NCBI GenBank assembly: GCA_040386775.1
Contig: JAZKEU010000009.1
Coordinates: forward strand, 113,453-177,452
DNA: 64,000 nt
Direction: 5' to 3'
Origin: Bdellovibrionota bacterium
GTDB taxonomy: Bacteria > Bdellovibrionota > Bdellovibrionia > Bdellovibrionales > JAEYZS01
Shown: piece after piece, positions 53,142 through 63,731 of the stretch
Position numbering within the stretch: the stretch's first letter is position 1
Layout: every line of letters begins with the position of its first letter
Program-made: the position numbers and the translations under genes
Notes under the pieces: model-generated
Told to the model about the DNA's origin: nothing
Seen by the model: only the letters and a program-made list of their open reading frames with translations
Database searches by the model: none

Positions 53142-54014
53142 TTATAAGAGTTTCAACCACGCATTAAGACGCGTTGCAATTATTGATAAGACAAATCTCA
53201 CAGGTTTTTTAGCTGTGGGTGAGCGATCTAGGGCACGAGCGATGGGAGGCGAAATTTTGTAGTAAGTTTCAATAAATAGGTTGCCTAAGAAATAACGTCT
53301 CAAGAAATTATCTCGGAATGCGCAAAGAATTTGCACTTCTGGCGCGAGGTTTGTGTTAAAGGCCGCCGTCGCAATAAAACATCTTACTAAGTTTTTATCC
53401 ACGCTTTTCAGCACTTCGTTTGTAAGTGCTCTGTTTTTCGTATACTTGGTGTAGTTTACAAGTTTTCTAGCTAGGTCGGATTGGATGTTAGAATTTGATC
53501 TCGCAAAGGCAATGAGTTTTTGGGCGATCATTTTTTGGCGATCGGCGTATTTTGTATTCGTGTCATAAATTTTATATAAATCCCACATTACATAAGACAT
53601 CACGGTGAGTTCTTTTTTATGACGAGGATCTTTGAAGGTTTCAGGAGTAATTTCTGTTGGTTTTATTTCAAATCCTATAGCCACGCTTTTCATGTATTTT
53701 TCATACATAATAGCAGACTCAGGATACGCTCTGATAGACATTAAATTTCTAGCTTGTTTTAAAAAGTCGACGCGATTTTTCCAGAGAACTTTTTTATTGT
53801 GCTCAACTGTATTTTTTTGAGCGCGAAGCTTTGCGCCTTGTGAAACAAGCGACGACATCTCGGTGTAACACTTCGGGCACACTTGAGCGAGCGCGGCTTC
53901 GGGTCTTCCGTTGGACTCCAACGAAACCTTCATGCCGGCATCAATTCTTAAAAGATCTTCAACCTCGTTTTTGCACTTTGGACAAGGTAAAAGTTTTCTT
54001 GCTGCATCTGCCAT
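53142..54014 (-). CDS. zinc-ribbon protein with CFI-box C-terminal domain
   Basis: 290 residues. Two CxxC pairs, Cys11/14 (CPKCKNEV) and Cys46/49 (VCPKCYTEM), form an N-terminal zinc ribbon. The middle is helical. From residue 212 CFIATAAFNTNLAPEVQILCAFRDNFLRRYFLG is the CFI-box, seen as a C-terminal tail in many secreted or surface proteins; the end is moderately hydrophobic. There is no signal peptide, unlike typical CFI-box proteins. The function of the box is unknown. Confidence 0.75.
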   Translation of the reverse strand: MADAARKLLPCPKCKNEVEDLLRIDAGMKVSLESNGRPEAALAQVCPKCYTEMSSLVSQGAKLRAQKNTVEHNKKVLWKNRVDFLKQARNLMSIRAYPESAIMYEKYMKSVAIGFEIKPTEITPETFKDPRHKKELTVMSYVMWDLYKIYDTNTKYADRQKMIAQKLIAFARSNSNIQSDLARKLVNYTKYTKNRALTNEVLKSVDKNLVRCFIATAAFNTNLAPEVQILCAFRDNFLRRYFLGNLFIETYYKISPPIARALDRSPTAKKPVRFVLSIIATRLNAWLKLL

Positions 54015-54087
54015 TTTTTAAAAAATCCTCTCCTTTAAGAATCGGATTTCATTGGAGATTTCTTTACCGGCGAGGAGAGAAGCTAGA

Positions 54088-56097
54088 CTAGAAGGTGTTC
54101 ATTGGATCAATGTCGATATGGACCTGAACTCCGGAGGGAAGGTCTGTATTTTTGAAAAGATATTTGCAAAAATCTCGAATGGATTTTGAGGTCTTTGATT
54201 TGATCAGCATTTGGTAGCGATATTTGTTTTTTAGTTTAAAAATAGGTGATGTAACAGGCCCAAGGACCATAAGATTAGGGAATTTTTTTTGCAAGATCAT
54301 AGAATTTTTTTCCAATAAAGAAGCGGCTTGTTTTACTTTTTTCGCATCCAGTCCTTGGATTCTCACACTCGCCAAACGTCCATAGGGTGGATAGTTGAGC
54401 TCTTCTCGGTTTTTCAATTCTTGATCTGCAAACCCTGCGAAATCATTTTTTTGTGCATAAACGAGACTGGTGTATTCTGGATTGTAGGTCTGAATGATCA
54501 CTTCACCGTTCATGGTGTGTCTTCCAGGTCTTCCGCTCACTTGAGAGAGAAGTTGAAAGTTTTTTTCCGGAGTTCTAAAATCTGGAAAATTAAATCCAAT
54601 ATCGGCCAGTAAAATTCCCACAAGAGTGAGTTTTGGAAAATCCAAACCTTTTGCAATCATTTGTGTACCAATCAGAATATCCGCTTCACCAGATTCAACA
54701 GCCTCGATGGCTTGCTCTAAAGTTTCTCGATTGTAAATTTCATCTCGATCAAGACGAATAGTTCTAGCTCGCGGAAATAAATTTTTTATTTCTTCCTCGA
54801 TTTTTTCTGTGCCGATACCAATTGCTTTGGGCTCACCTTGCTTGCAAGTACTGCAAACTGGTTTTAAATCCTCATCATATCCACAGTAGTGGCAGACCAA
54901 ATGAATCTTAGCATGAAGACTCAAAGATACATCACAGTTTGGGCAGCCGCGCGTATCCCCGCATTCTCTACACATTACAATTTGAGAAAGGCCTCGGCGA
55001 TTTAAAAAAAGCGCTACTTGTTCTTTGTCAGAAAGTCTTTCTTGGATTTTATCATAAAGATCTTGAGTCATCCATTGAGGAAGATTTGGATGTTTTTCCT
55101 TATCTTTTTCTCTCATGTCTAAAATTTTAATGTCAGGAAGCTGAGCCTTAGAGATTCTATTTTTCAAATGATGAAGATGATATTTTCCATCTTTTACGTT
55201 CTTCCAGCTTTCAAGTGCGGGAGTGGCCGAGCCCAGAATAATTGGAATACCCAGATTTTTTGCAAGCATAATTGCACAGTCTCTTGCGTGATACTTTAAT
55301 TTTTCATCTTGTTTAAAACTGGATTCATGCTCTTCATCGACGATGATGATTCCTAAGTTAGGAAATGGACAAAAGAGAGCAGATCTTGCACCAATCAGAA
55401 TTTTCTTTTTTCCATCAACGACAGACCACCATTGATTTGTTTTCTCTCTCTCGGTCAAATGAGAATGAATAACAGCAACCTCATCCCCAAAGCGTTCAAC
55501 GAATCTTCTTAAGAGCTGGGGAGTTAAAGAAATTTCTGGGACAAGCACCAAGGCTTGCTTTCCATCGGCAATAATTTTTTTTAAGAGCTCCAAATAAACT
55601 TCAGTTTTGCCGGAACCTGTAATTCCCCAAAGCAAATGAGTTTGAAAGCCATCGAGTGCTGAGATCTTTTCGAAGGCTTCATTTTGCTCATCAGATAATT
55701 TTACGAAGTCTTTTCTTTGTACATCGGGAAGGGGTGAAGATTTTCTGGTTTTTCCGCCTTCTTTTTTGAGAGGAGGAAACATCAACGGTAAAGTTTGTCC
55801 GAGTGGATACATATAGTATTCAGAAATCCATATGAGCCAATCCAAATATTTTTTGGAAATAGGCTGAGCATCCGTGGAGAGCTCATGAATTTCTTTAATT
55901 TCGTATTTTACATCAGGCTTTTGAACTTCTTTTAAGATTACGCCCTCTGCGACTTGACGCCTTAAGGGTACTTTAACAAAGTGGCCGGCATAATCTTTTG
56001 CTTCATTTTGTGAAGTGAGAAGTTTGTAAGTGTAAGTTTGGTCGAGAGGTGAATTGACGGCAACTTCGAAAAATTTTTCGGTCAGCTTTTCCGTCAT
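54088..56097 (-). CDS. priA: primosomal replication protein PriA (DNA helicase)
   Basis: 669 residues. N-terminal 3'-end-binding domain, then the helicase core with Walker A GITGSGKTEVYLELLKK, DEEH box VDEEHESSFKQDEKLKYH, and GSATPALES. The zinc-binding insert has CRECGDTRGCPNCDVSLSLH, HLVCHYCG and CSTCKQ. PriA restarts stalled replication forks by loading the replisome. It overlaps the upstream secreted-protein gene by 4 bases. Confidence 0.95.
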   Translation of the reverse strand: MTEKLTEKFFEVAVNSPLDQTYTYKLLTSQNEAKDYAGHFVKVPLRRQVAEGVILKEVQKPDVKYEIKEIHELSTDAQPISKKYLDWLIWISEYYMYPLGQTLPLMFPPLKKEGGKTRKSSPLPDVQRKDFVKLSDEQNEAFEKISALDGFQTHLLWGITGSGKTEVYLELLKKIIADGKQALVLVPEISLTPQLLRRFVERFGDEVAVIHSHLTEREKTNQWWSVVDGKKKILIGARSALFCPFPNLGIIIVDEEHESSFKQDEKLKYHARDCAIMLAKNLGIPIILGSATPALESWKNVKDGKYHLHHLKNRISKAQLPDIKILDMREKDKEKHPNLPQWMTQDLYDKIQERLSDKEQVALFLNRRGLSQIVMCRECGDTRGCPNCDVSLSLHAKIHLVCHYCGYDEDLKPVCSTCKQGEPKAIGIGTEKIEEEIKNLFPRARTIRLDRDEIYNRETLEQAIEAVESGEADILIGTQMIAKGLDFPKLTLVGILLADIGFNFPDFRTPEKNFQLLSQVSGRPGRHTMNGEVIIQTYNPEYTSLVYAQKNDFAGFADQELKNREELNYPPYGRLASVRIQGLDAKKVKQAASLLEKNSMILQKKFPNLMVLGPVTSPIFKLKNKYRYQMLIKSKTSKSIRDFCKYLFKNTDLPSGVQVHIDIDPMNTF

Positions 56098-56933
56098 CTA
56101 AACCTCTTGTAAAAATCTCCCACCACGCTTTGAGCCCACTCTGGTGGAAGCGCTTTATTTTGATTTTCTAACTTTGCAAACTGATTTTCATCAAAAAACT
56201 CAACGCCTTTATTTAAAGCATCGGCGCGAGACAGTTCGATCTGAACATACTGAGTATCCCAGGAAATCTTTTGTGACTTTGGATATATTAAACTTCTGGA
56301 GAGCTCGGCAAAAGTATCGGCGGTCATTTCTGATTTTGAAGCGAACTTGATTTTTTTAATTGTAAAGTGATCTTGTTCCACCCAGATTCCAGGAGCCCCT
56401 TCTTCTTGAGCGGCGTAACCAAGAACGTAGTTTACGGTTCCGCCCAGTCTTGCGAGTTTTAAGTAAGGTTCGTTAATGAGCGTAACATCTTTAATTTCCT
56501 TAGCTGATTTAATCAGGGGACGTTTTTTTAGAGTTTGTGCTGGCATAATTTTTCTTTGAATTAAAGAATCTTTTAAATCTTGAGAAGATCTTTTGAAGAA
56601 GAGTCCCTCATGAAAGTCCGCAGGGATAGAGGAGGCTTGAAGGCCGCCATTTGCACCAAAAGAATATTTTTTACCTTTTTTATATAGGAAATACTGAGTG
56701 AAGAGTGGACCTTCTGCTTTTAAAAACATAAGGTCATCGTTTTGAATCCACCAAGTTTCTGTCACGGTGATGTTCCTGGTAGCCGTCGGGAAGTTCACTT
56801 CTTGCTTTACTTGATAAACGCCAGAGCCTGCGTTCTTAACTACTTTTGTAAAAATAAAATCTGCCGAAGGAATGTAAGCAGATGTGGAAACACTTAAAAT
56901 AATTAATGTTATAAATAAAAATAGAGCTTTCAT
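56094..56933 (-). CDS. secreted protein of unknown function
   Basis: 279 residues with a signal peptide (KALFLFITLIILSVSTSAYIPSA). The mature part is beta-rich, with VKQEVNFPTATRNITVTETWWIQNDDLMFLKAEGPLFTQYFLYKKGKKY resembling the first half of LolA/LolB or an outer-membrane lipoprotein-sorting fold, but I cannot confirm a family. Its stop overlaps priA's start by 4 bases. Upstream galU is 19 bases away. Confidence 0.65.
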   Translation of the reverse strand: MKALFLFITLIILSVSTSAYIPSADFIFTKVVKNAGSGVYQVKQEVNFPTATRNITVTETWWIQNDDLMFLKAEGPLFTQYFLYKKGKKYSFGANGGLQASSIPADFHEGLFFKRSSQDLKDSLIQRKIMPAQTLKKRPLIKSAKEIKDVTLINEPYLKLARLGGTVNYVLGYAAQEEGAPGIWVEQDHFTIKKIKFASKSEMTADTFAELSRSLIYPKSQKISWDTQYVQIELSRADALNKGVEFFDENQFAKLENQNKALPPEWAQSVVGDFYKRFR

Positions 56934-56952
56934 GTGTGTCCTCTTTTGATGT

Positions 56953-57852
56953 CTAAAGTCTTTGAGCTAGGGTTTTAATGTACTGCCTTAAACCTTCACC
57001 TGTTTCAGGGTGAATAAGTCCAAGCTCGATATTCGCTGTTAAAAATCCAAGCTTATCTCCCGCATCGTATCTTTTTGCGGAGAAAGTCATTCCGTGCATG
57101 CGACCTTTGATTGCAAGTTTTGTCATCGCATCGGTCAGTTGTATTTCGCCATTCTTACCGGGCTTTAAATTTCTAAGTTCATTGAACAAAGCATTTTCAA
57201 AAACATATCTTCCGGGTATTGCCAAAGTACTCGGAGTATCTTTCTCCGAAGGCTTTTCCACCACGTCTGAAATATCAAAAAGCTTTCCGTTCGGCTTGTT
57301 ATGTTGCAGGTTATTTTCCAGTGGCTTGGCCTTCACCATTCCGTATTTTACAACTTCTTTTCTTTGAACTTCCATTAAACCAATTGTAGAAATACCTGTG
57401 ATGTTAAATTGGTTCGCAAGTTCCTCAGTGACCGTCGGTGTTCCGATCATGATTTCATCAGCGAGTAAAACCGCGAAAGGCTCATCCCCAATAATAGGTT
57501 GCCCACAAAGTACGGCGTGACCTAGGCCCAAAGCTTCTTTTTGTCGGATAGAAATAATATTGGCTAGGCCTTTTGCTTTTTCGAGTCTTTCCAACAAATC
57601 GGTCTTTCCAGCTTTCGTTAATATGTCTTCTACCTCATATGAGTTATCAAAAAAATCTTCGATAGCAGATTTGCCTCTTCCAGAAATCAGAATAATATCC
57701 TCGATACCTGCGCGAACAGCTTCTTCCACAACGTAAAGTATTGTTGGTTTGTCCACGATGGGGAGCATCTCTTTTGGAATTGTTTTTGTAGCGGGCAGAA
57801 ATCTTGTTCCTAATCCTGCCGCTGGAATAATTGCCTTTGTGACCTTTTTCAT
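56953..57852 (-). CDS. galU: UTP-glucose-1-phosphate uridylyltransferase
   Basis: 299 residues from ATG 57852; an in-frame GTG at 57870 would add six residues but has no better site. Signature KAIIPAAGLGTRFLPATKTIPKEMLPIVDKPT is the nucleotide loop with the catalytic Lys, and VVEKPSEKDTPSTLAIPGRYVF follows. It makes UDP-glucose for envelope polysaccharide. A large inverted repeat sits 52 bases upstream. Confidence 0.94.
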   Translation of the reverse strand: MKKVTKAIIPAAGLGTRFLPATKTIPKEMLPIVDKPTILYVVEEAVRAGIEDIILISGRGKSAIEDFFDNSYEVEDILTKAGKTDLLERLEKAKGLANIISIRQKEALGLGHAVLCGQPIIGDEPFAVLLADEIMIGTPTVTEELANQFNITGISTIGLMEVQRKEVVKYGMVKAKPLENNLQHNKPNGKLFDISDVVEKPSEKDTPSTLAIPGRYVFENALFNELRNLKPGKNGEIQLTDAMTKLAIKGRMHGMTFSAKRYDAGDKLGFLTANIELGLIHPETGEGLRQYIKTLAQRL

Positions 57853-57903
57853 CCAACTAGAATTATGCACTCATACAATAAATGCAATTGATTGGGTTAA
57901 GCA

Positions 57904-57983
57904 GCAAAAGGTGAGCCGCACCTTTTTCACAGGTCGGCGTCATATAACGCAAATCTTCAGAAAAGGTGCGGCTCACCTTTTGC
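57904..57983. repeat. perfect 23-bp inverted repeat with internal palindromes
   Basis: Arms at 57904-57926 and 57961-57983 are exact reverse complements separated by 34 bases. Each arm contains AAAAGGTG and CACCTTTT around AGCCG or CGGCT, so each folds into its own hairpin, and the pair folds into a larger one. It sits in the divergent gap between galU and a small secreted gene. The form is that of a bacterial interspersed (REP-like) doublet. Confidence 0.65.
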
Positions 57984-58110
57984 CTCCGGATGGACCTAAA
58001 GGGGCAGGGATATTTTCTTTTTTATAAGGTAGGCATTTTGAAATCGAATTAAACGAGGGTAGGGCCTGGCACCTAGATTGTAGTGTATGAAGTGCAGGAA
58101 GGTTTTGTTT

Positions 58111-58581
58111 ATGAAGAAAATACTACTCGTAATATTAGGAATTTCTTGGATGTTAGCGCAGACGGCTCTAGCTCAGGAAGTTGTATCTTTTAAAGAGTGG
58201 AAAAAAGCAAAAACCCTTGAGTCTCAGACGGTGATTGCACAACTAGAAACTCTGGAGAAGGGTTCCCCAGCACAGTTTGGGCCAGAGGCACAATCAAAGC
58301 TTAAGCAGGCGAGAACCAACCTTGAAATCACCAAAGATCTAAATGCTCAGGATTACTTCGTTTTATACTTATCTCCAAGGTTTCAAAATGATCAACAAGC
58401 GTACACCAAAGCCGTACAAATGATGTCAGCAGATGAAATTGCCCAAATCCTTATGGGCTATGACCGCGTGATAGAAGAGCGTAGAAAGAAGAACCTTTTG
58501 CCCCTCGATAGTGCAAAATTTGGTTTCAATACTCCTAAAAAAATGGAACCCTCACAAGTTCTGTCTTTAATAGACAAATAA
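58111..58581 (+). CDS. small secreted protein of unknown function
   Basis: 156 residues from ATG 58111, eight bases after GGAAGG; an upstream in-frame ATG at 58087 overlaps that site. Signal MKKILLVILGISWMLAQTALA, then QEVVSFKEWKKAK. The mature part is helical and charged (LKQARTNLEITKDLNAQDYFVLYL), with no cysteine. No family recognised. groES lies about 180 bases downstream with its own promoter. Confidence 0.68.
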   Translation: MKKILLVILGISWMLAQTALAQEVVSFKEWKKAKTLESQTVIAQLETLEKGSPAQFGPEAQSKLKQARTNLEITKDLNAQDYFVLYLSPRFQNDQQAYTKAVQMMSADEIAQILMGYDRVIEERRKKNLLPLDSAKFGFNTPKKMEPSQVLSLIDK

Positions 58582-58674
58582 TCGAAAAATACATCACTTA
58601 TTAAATTTCAATAAAATTAAATACTTACATATGTAGGGCATTATCGACTGCTTATTTTTTTCGCCGGTATGCTC

Positions 58675-58703
58675 TTGACTTATATGCCCTCCGAATCAAT
58701 ATT
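58675..58703 (+). promoter_or_regulatory. candidate promoter of groES-groEL
   Basis: TTGACT (58675-58680), a 17-base spacer and AATATT (58698-58703), 60 bases before the groES ATG. CAATAT at 16 bases is an alternative -10. No CIRCE repeat (TTAGCACTC-N9-GAGTGCTAA) or heat-shock sigma-32 motif is visible nearby. Confidence 0.45.
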
Positions 58704-58763
58704 GTGCGCACATCAATGGTTAGCTATTTTGCTGACCCAATTAACTATTTCGGAGGATATTTT

Positions 58764-59063
58764 ATGGCAGCGACTCTAGGAGTTCGTCCATTACGCGACA
58801 AAATTCTTATCAAAAGATTAGAAGAAGAAACAAAAACTGCAGGTGGATTATTTATCCCTGACACAGCTAAAGAAAAACCACAAAAAGGTAAAGTTGTAGC
58901 CATCGGAACTGGCCGCGTGACTGATGATGGAAAAACAATTCCATTTGAAGTTAAAAAAGGCGACAGCGTACTTTTCCAAAAATATTCTGGAACAGAAATC
59001 AAACTTGAAGGCGAAGAATACATCATCATGGATGAGAGTTCTATTCTTGGCGTTCTTAACTAA
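58764..59063 (+). CDS. groES: GroES co-chaperonin
   Basis: 99 residues from ATG 58764, preceded by CGGAGGA; an upstream in-frame ATG is not the start, since the protein is complete from MAATLGVRPLRDKILIK. The mobile loop reads TAGGLFIPDTAKEKPQKG, and GDSVLFQKYSGTEIKL follows. It caps GroEL in protein folding. groEL follows after 61 bases with the shared hairpin module. Confidence 0.97.
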   Translation: MAATLGVRPLRDKILIKRLEEETKTAGGLFIPDTAKEKPQKGKVVAIGTGRVTDDGKTIPFEVKKGDSVLFQKYSGTEIKLEGEEYIIMDESSILGVLN

Positions 59064-59076
59064 ATTTATAAATTAA

Positions 59077-60771
<1,695 letters not shown>

Positions 60772-60803
60772 TTTGATTTCCAAAATAAATCGATATTAGT
60801 AAG

Positions 60804-60831
60804 ACCCGACATGAAAATGTCGGGTTTTTTT
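60804..60831 (+). terminator. rho-independent terminator after groEL
   Basis: ACCCGACAT-GAAA-ATGTCGGGT, nine pairs with a GNRA loop, then a run of seven T. The last two T bases overlap the end of the convergent unknown gene. Confidence 0.9.
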
Positions 60832-61558
60832 ATACTGCGATTTTTTGGAGAGTTTCTTCCTCAGCGGGAATAACAAATTTAGTTCTAGGAACAACAATCA
60901 TTTTATCCCAAAGTCTTTTTCCAATTTCTGCTACAACGGGATCTGTTCCATCTGTCATGTCTTTTTTGTAGAAAGCACCTAGATTCACAAGATCTTTATC
61001 ATTGAAGTTGGGCACGTTCTCTTTGAACATAACAGCACCAAATCTTTCGATCAGCTTGTCTACCCCCCGGGCATTTCTTGTAACAGCGGTCATCGCCGGT
61101 GAACTAGAAGTTAAAAATCTTCTTATTGTAAAATATAAAACCAAATCTTTTATGGACAATTTGGACTGCGTGCCTCTCCATTCTTTTGCAACAGTAGTGT
61201 TGGAAATAATAATAACTTCTGGGCCATACTTCGTAAGCTGTTCGAATTCATTGTCCGTCCAAAGTTTAAAATAAGAATCATTTTTTGTTGCATCAGCTTT
61301 GAAATCTGCCCATTTTAAAAACAAAAGAGCAATGCATTTTGAACCGTAAAAAACGCAATTGATTTCTGTTTGCCTAGTGAAATCATCAGAGTGCAGGCGT
61401 TTATTTACATCTAGTTCTTTATAGGCCTCTGACCATACTTTGTACCAGCATTCATAAGCACTATTATAGTATTCCAAGTATTTAGGATCTGGGTCAGATC
61501 CAGGCAGTGAAACGAACTTGAAGTTTTCTTCTTGAATCAAATTTGTTAAAGTACTCAT
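60830..61558 (-). CDS. acyltransferase-like protein of unknown substrate
   Basis: 242 residues, soluble. The middle resembles an N-acyltransferase fold: NCVFYGSKCIALLFLKWADF (beta strands), VIIISNTTVAKEWRGTQSKLSIKDLVLYFTIRRFL (possible acyl-CoA loop), and TAVTRNARGVDKLIERFGAVMF (like the final GNAT motif). I am not certain of the family. It is divergent from a fatty-acid desaturase 106 bases away. The ATG at 61558 has no clear Shine-Dalgarno. Confidence 0.6.
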   Translation of the reverse strand: MSTLTNLIQEENFKFVSLPGSDPDPKYLEYYNSAYECWYKVWSEAYKELDVNKRLHSDDFTRQTEINCVFYGSKCIALLFLKWADFKADATKNDSYFKLWTDNEFEQLTKYGPEVIIISNTTVAKEWRGTQSKLSIKDLVLYFTIRRFLTSSSPAMTAVTRNARGVDKLIERFGAVMFKENVPNFNDKDLVNLGAFYKKDMTDGTDPVVAEIGKRLWDKMIVVPRTKFVIPAEEETLQKIAV

Positions 61559-61664
61559 TAACTACTCATCGTAAAATTAATTAAGAAATTAATAGGCTCC
61601 AACAAATAAAGTTTAATACTATTAACTAGTCTTAAAATATTTTGTATCAAGTCGATAAAGAGCC

Positions 61665-62657
61665 ATGGCAGCTCCAGAATATTATAAGTCTATACTCAAA
61701 AAGACAGATTTTAATCCATCAGTATATCAATTGCTTTTGCATCTCTTTGTAGATGGTATAATATTAGCTGGAATATATTTTCTATTGCAGCAAGAAAAAA
61801 TATTTTCTTATTTCTTGGCGCAACTTCTATGGCCAGTTTTATTCTTTAGATTCTTTGCGCTTATGCACGAGGCAGTTCATTCGTCGGTAGTTAAGAAAAT
61901 TAAACTGAATAATTTTGTTGGTTATTTGGCTGGGGGCTTTTGCTTTTTACCCTACTATCCGTGGAAAAAAATGCATTTGCAGCACCACTACTGGGCAGGA
62001 AATGTAGAGAAAGATCCCGTGATGAAACTCATAAAAGATCACGATCCAAATAATAAATTAAAAAATAATTTTATAGGTTTTGCATGGAAAAGCTGGATAC
62101 CGCTCTTGTCGATTCTTCAGCATACGGTTTTTTGGATAGCTGGACTAGCATTTGTAAAAGAAGCTAAGACAAGCGGAGCAAAATTAAGTTGGTTTTTGTC
62201 CTACTTAGTCCCATTTGTGACTTACTATGGGTTTTATAAAATGGGATTATTTACTTTTTCAAATGTAGGGCCAGGCATTTTAATGTATTTAATTATGGTA
62301 GAGGTGATTAACTTTCCTCATCATCTTGAACTTCCTCAAAACCGTGGAGATGAAACTCTGCCTGTATGGGAGCAGCATTTGATAAGTAGATCGTGCTCAT
62401 ATCCGCGATGGTTTTCTCGGTGGGTGCTTAATAATTTCAACCTACATACAGAGCATCATATCTTCCCAAAAGCTCCTTGGTATAAATTGGATCAAATTCA
62501 AAGTGAAGTAAGAATGGCATTAATGAATAAGTATAACCATTCAAACAATAATGAATGGATTCTAAAAAACAGAAGAAAAAATCTAGAACAATTGTTAATT
62601 TACAAAGTTGAAAATAAAAAATCAGACTTATCTGATACACAGAGAGAAGTGGCTTAA
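61665..62657 (+). CDS. fatty-acid desaturase family membrane protein
   Basis: 330 residues, four to six membrane segments. The three histidine boxes of membrane desaturases are present: HEAVH (68-72), HLQHH (104-108) and HTEHHIF (about 259-265), which bind the di-iron centre. The family desaturates or hydroxylates acyl chains with O2. Regioselectivity cannot be read. The end overlaps the convergent unknown gene by 4 bases. Confidence 0.88.
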   Translation: MAAPEYYKSILKKTDFNPSVYQLLLHLFVDGIILAGIYFLLQQEKIFSYFLAQLLWPVLFFRFFALMHEAVHSSVVKKIKLNNFVGYLAGGFCFLPYYPWKKMHLQHHYWAGNVEKDPVMKLIKDHDPNNKLKNNFIGFAWKSWIPLLSILQHTVFWIAGLAFVKEAKTSGAKLSWFLSYLVPFVTYYGFYKMGLFTFSNVGPGILMYLIMVEVINFPHHLELPQNRGDETLPVWEQHLISRSCSYPRWFSRWVLNNFNLHTEHHIFPKAPWYKLDQIQSEVRMALMNKYNHSNNNEWILKNRRKNLEQLLIYKVENKKSDLSDTQREVA

Positions 62658-63379
62658 ATAAAATCAATTCCTTCGTGGGATAAGTCAGAAAGCATGCTCT
62701 TTGCTTCACAAGTTACAATGAGACCAGTTCTTTTTCCAATATTGTTTGTGATAGGTGCTATTTTTTTAAAACGAATCTCACACAATTGAATAGGACTTGC
62801 TTTGATTTCTTTTATCATATGAGTGGGAACATCGCTCATATCATAAGTAATGGAATCATCTGAATTTTGTAAAACAGCGGTGATATGTTTTTGAATTTTT
62901 TGAGAAACTTGAGACGGTCGATAGTACAATTCACTCCAGTCAAAAGAAATAAGATCTGAAAGACTATACGTTGTTGTTTCATAAAACTTGAAGTTTCTGA
63001 AGATTTGAATGCAATCAAGATTATAAATTTCTACGATATCATCTTCAGAGATGCTATCAATTATATCTGTATTAGTTCGATACTTCATGAACTCTAAAAT
63101 ATTTTTTGTCATTTCTTGATTAGAAACTCGACCTTTACCTAAAATTGCATTTTGCATACCAATGATGTGTTTTTTTAAATCTGTAATGCGCGTCACAAGG
63201 GATTCTGAGTCTAAAGAATCAATTTTTTTGATTCCTTCTTCAGAGGTTGTTCTAATTGTAATATTTTGTAAAGATCCAAGGACTGCAACAATATCTATTT
63301 GAGCATAGAGTTGATTGATAAGATTTTTTCTACCATCAGATTCTAACTTAAGAACTGTATTTTCCATAGATAAACCCAT
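62654..63379 (-). CDS. protein of unknown function paired with an XRE regulator
   Basis: 241 residues, no signal or membrane span (ATG 63379 or 63367). The N-half is helical, the C-half beta-rich; the last 70 residues (ITYDMSDVPTHMIKEIKASPIQLCEIRFKK...TGLIVTCEAKSML) might be a small ligand-binding or PilZ-like barrel but lack a clear motif. It starts 25 bases after the XRE gene, so the pair is one operon. It could be a regulated effector or a partner of the regulator. Confidence 0.6.
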   Translation of the reverse strand: MGLSMENTVLKLESDGRKNLINQLYAQIDIVAVLGSLQNITIRTTSEEGIKKIDSLDSESLVTRITDLKKHIIGMQNAILGKGRVSNQEMTKNILEFMKYRTNTDIIDSISEDDIVEIYNLDCIQIFRNFKFYETTTYSLSDLISFDWSELYYRPSQVSQKIQKHITAVLQNSDDSITYDMSDVPTHMIKEIKASPIQLCEIRFKKIAPITNNIGKRTGLIVTCEAKSMLSDLSHEGIDFI

Positions 63380-63404
63380 TGCTAAAGGTTACTGCGCTAT
63401 TTGT

Positions 63405-63683
63405 TTAGATAGCAGCAGATGACTTCTTTGAGAACAGACTTCTTTTCCAATAGCTTTTTTGGATAGTCTCGATTCTTTCTAGAAATTCCTTTTGGTTGAT
63501 TCCGTAAATATCAACTATCTTCTTGAGTGCTTGCAATGGCGGGGAAGAAACTCCACGTTCCCAGTTTGCAATAAACTGAGAGCTATAACCCAACTTCTTA
63601 GCAACTTCCACTTGTGAAAGCTCCTTGTCGAGTCTTCTTTGTCTTAAATACTGGCCTAATTCATAAAAAGCTTGTTGATCCAT
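63405..63683 (-). CDS. XRE-family helix-turn-helix regulator
   Basis: 92 residues. The Cro/CI HTH is LGQYLRQRRLDKELSQVEVAKKLGYSSQFIANWERGVSSPPLQALKKIVDIYGI (about 8-61), with the recognition helix SSQFIANWERG. A short basic tail follows. It likely autoregulates and controls the next gene. A divergent small peptide gene begins 48 bases upstream. Confidence 0.88.
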   Translation of the reverse strand: MDQQAFYELGQYLRQRRLDKELSQVEVAKKLGYSSQFIANWERGVSSPPLQALKKIVDIYGINQKEFLERIETIQKSYWKRSLFSKKSSAAI

Positions 63684-63731
63684 GCCCCAATGTTAAATAA
63701 TTCTGATTAAAAATACAATGAGGAAGACTAA

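Noticed and set aside
58704-58763. An upstream in-frame start for groES
   Set aside because: CGGAGGA precedes the ATG at 58764, and the upstream stretch overlaps the promoter region and is not GroES-like.
58582-58763. CIRCE or sigma-32 control of groESL
   Set aside because: No TTAGCACTC-N9-GAGTGCTAA repeat or heat-shock -35/-10 was found, so only a plain promoter candidate is reported.
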